Source of the DNA: Bacteroidales bacterium
GTDB lineage: Bacteria; Bacteroidota; Bacteroidia; Bacteroidales; F082
DNA: 64,000 nt
Assembly: GCA_024710405.1 (NCBI GenBank)
Contig: JANJUV010000020.1
Span: 124,001 to 188,000 of the forward strand
Direction of reading: 5' to 3'
Both the position numbers and the translations under genes were made by a program. Positions 63,075 through 64,000 of the stretch are shown in pieces (position 1 is the stretch's first letter; each line of letters begins with the position of its first letter). Below the pieces are notes generated by a model. It did no database searches. It saw only the letters and a program-made list of their open reading frames with translations, and had not been told where the DNA came from.

Positions 63075-64000
63075 CTAAAGCAATGCATTTGCAAGGTTTG
63101 CAAGTTCTGATCTTTCGCCCTTTTCGAGGCGCACATGTGCGTACAGGCTATGATGCTTAATTTTGTCGATTAAAAACGATAAACCATTGGATTGAGCATC
63201 AAGATATGGAGTATCGATTTGAAAAATATCACCTGTAAATACTATTTTGGTGTTTTCACCGGCTCTTGAGATAATTGTTTTTACTTCATGCGGAGTCAGG
63301 TTTTGTGCTTCATCCACAATAAAAAACACATTTGATATGCTTCTGCCCCTTATGTATGCCAGTGGAGTAATTACCAGTTTTTCGTGTTCAATGGCTTCTG
63401 TGATGCGCTTGTATTCTTTATCTTCTTCACCAAACTGATTTTGAATGAACTTAAGGTTGTCCCAAAGTGGTTCCATATAAGGATTGAGCTTCGACTTAAT
63501 ATCACCGGGCAAAAAACCAATATCCTTGTTGCTCAGAGGAACAATGGGACGAGCGAGATATACCTGTTTGAAATTTCTTCTTTGTTCCCAGGCTGCCGCC
63601 ATAGCCAATAGGGTTTTGCCTGTTCCGGCAACTCCTTGCAGACTAACCAGTTTAACTTCAGGATTGAGTAGTGCATGCAGGGCAAAAACTTGCTCAGCAT
63701 TACGGGGCATAATACGCGAAACAGCTTGTTTTTCAATACGCTCAATGCGGTTGGTGATGGGATTGAAATATGTTAATGCCGAAGTTTTGGCACTTTTTAG
63801 TATGAAATAATGGTTTGCCAGACCGGAATTAATTCCGACATCAGAAATTTGACAATACCCTTCGTGGTATATTTTGTCTATGATTTCCGGTGCCACATCT
63901 TCAATCGTTGACTTGCCGGTGTATAGGGTTTCAAGATCCTTAACTTTTCCTGTTTCATAGTCTTCGGCTTGAAGACTCAGTGATTTTGCTTTCAGCCTGA
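63075..64000 (-). CDS. PhoH family ATPase (5' end beyond window)
   Basis: The frame is open to the right edge (64000), so the N-terminus is missing; 308 complete codons including the stop are present. The Walker A motif is GVAGTGKT, the Walker B FFIVDEAQN, and the sequence around TYFNPITNR fits the PhoH2-type PIN-PhoH fusion (YlaK-like), whose PIN domain would be outside this window. Such proteins are predicted RNA-remodelling/RNase ATPases. The 3' end is nine bases from the convergent MORN gene. Confidence 0.9.
   Translation of the reverse strand, partial: RLKAKSLSLQAEDYETGKVKDLETLYTGKSTIEDVAPEIIDKIYHEGYCQISDVGINSGLANHYFILKSAKTSALTYFNPITNRIERIEKQAVSRIMPRNAEQVFALHALLNPEVKLVSLQGVAGTGKTLLAMAAAWEQRRNFKQVYLARPIVPLSNKDIGFLPGDIKSKLNPYMEPLWDNLKFIQNQFGEEDKEYKRITEAIEHEKLVITPLAYIRGRSISNVFFIVDEAQNLTPHEVKTIISRAGENTKIVFTGDIFQIDTPYLDAQSNGLSFLIDKIKHHSLYAHVRLEKGERSELANLANALL

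Overview
The window is a chromosomal segment from a member of the Bacteroidota, most likely near the order Bacteroidales. The evidence is four secreted proteins with type IX secretion (T9SS) C-terminal sorting domains, many lipoproteins with a Ser-Cys or Ala-Cys lipobox, promoters of the Bacteroidota TTTG / TAnnTTTG type, and families largely confined to the phylum (DUF4175, DUF5777, DUF6150, S46 dipeptidyl-peptidase, bacterial GH3). Genes are dense and mostly housekeeping. I see no rRNA, CRISPR array, prophage or insertion sequence.

Layout. 1-6.7 kb (minus strand): DUF4175 coiled-coil membrane protein, degenerate GHKL ATPase, ybeY, mnmG and a methyltransferase cut by the window edge. Two parS-like centromere sites sit in the gaps on either side of mnmG. 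6.8-13 kb: secreted M1 aminopeptidase, gltX, folB, a CWC zinc-ribbon protein, tRNA-Cys and tRNA-Thr back to back, a low-molecular-weight phosphatase, a HEAT-like protein and a thioesterase. 13-23.4 kb: PQQ-type propeller, B12-binding radical SAM enzyme, a very large CotH/lamin-tail secreted protein with a DUF1207 partner, mgsA, and an AT-rich PKD surface protein. 23.4-30.8 kb: tRNA-Arg, transaldolase, metG, LD-carboxypeptidase, YraN, PH-domain protein, double UspA protein and an RluB-type pseudouridine synthase. 30.9-40 kb: S46 and M49 dipeptidyl-peptidases, a DUF5777 barrel with two lipoprotein c-type cytochromes, the 13-residue-repeat DUF6150 protein, hemW and a YceI lipoprotein. 40-52.4 kb: histidine kinase, S9 peptidase, an Omp85-type barrel, a T9SS cargo protein, a GH3-LysE-HdeD run, recJ and an ABC permease. 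52.4-64 kb: purH, mreBCD, a TlpA lipoprotein, rpiB-lutB, a 626-base AT-rich gap, nadA, a lipoprotein, a MORN-repeat protein and a PhoH ATPase cut by the right edge.

How the parts fit. M1, S9, S46 and M49 peptidases together suggest a peptide-using lifestyle. The cytochrome/DUF5777 cluster looks like an outer-membrane redox module and is one of the least understood parts. The strongest non-coding signal is the parS pair around mnmG, which suggests a centromere-proximal location. Other leads are the GH3-LysE operon (possible synthesis and export of amino-acid conjugates) and the DUF6150 repeat protein, whose serine codons switch between AGY and TCN while the amino acid is kept.
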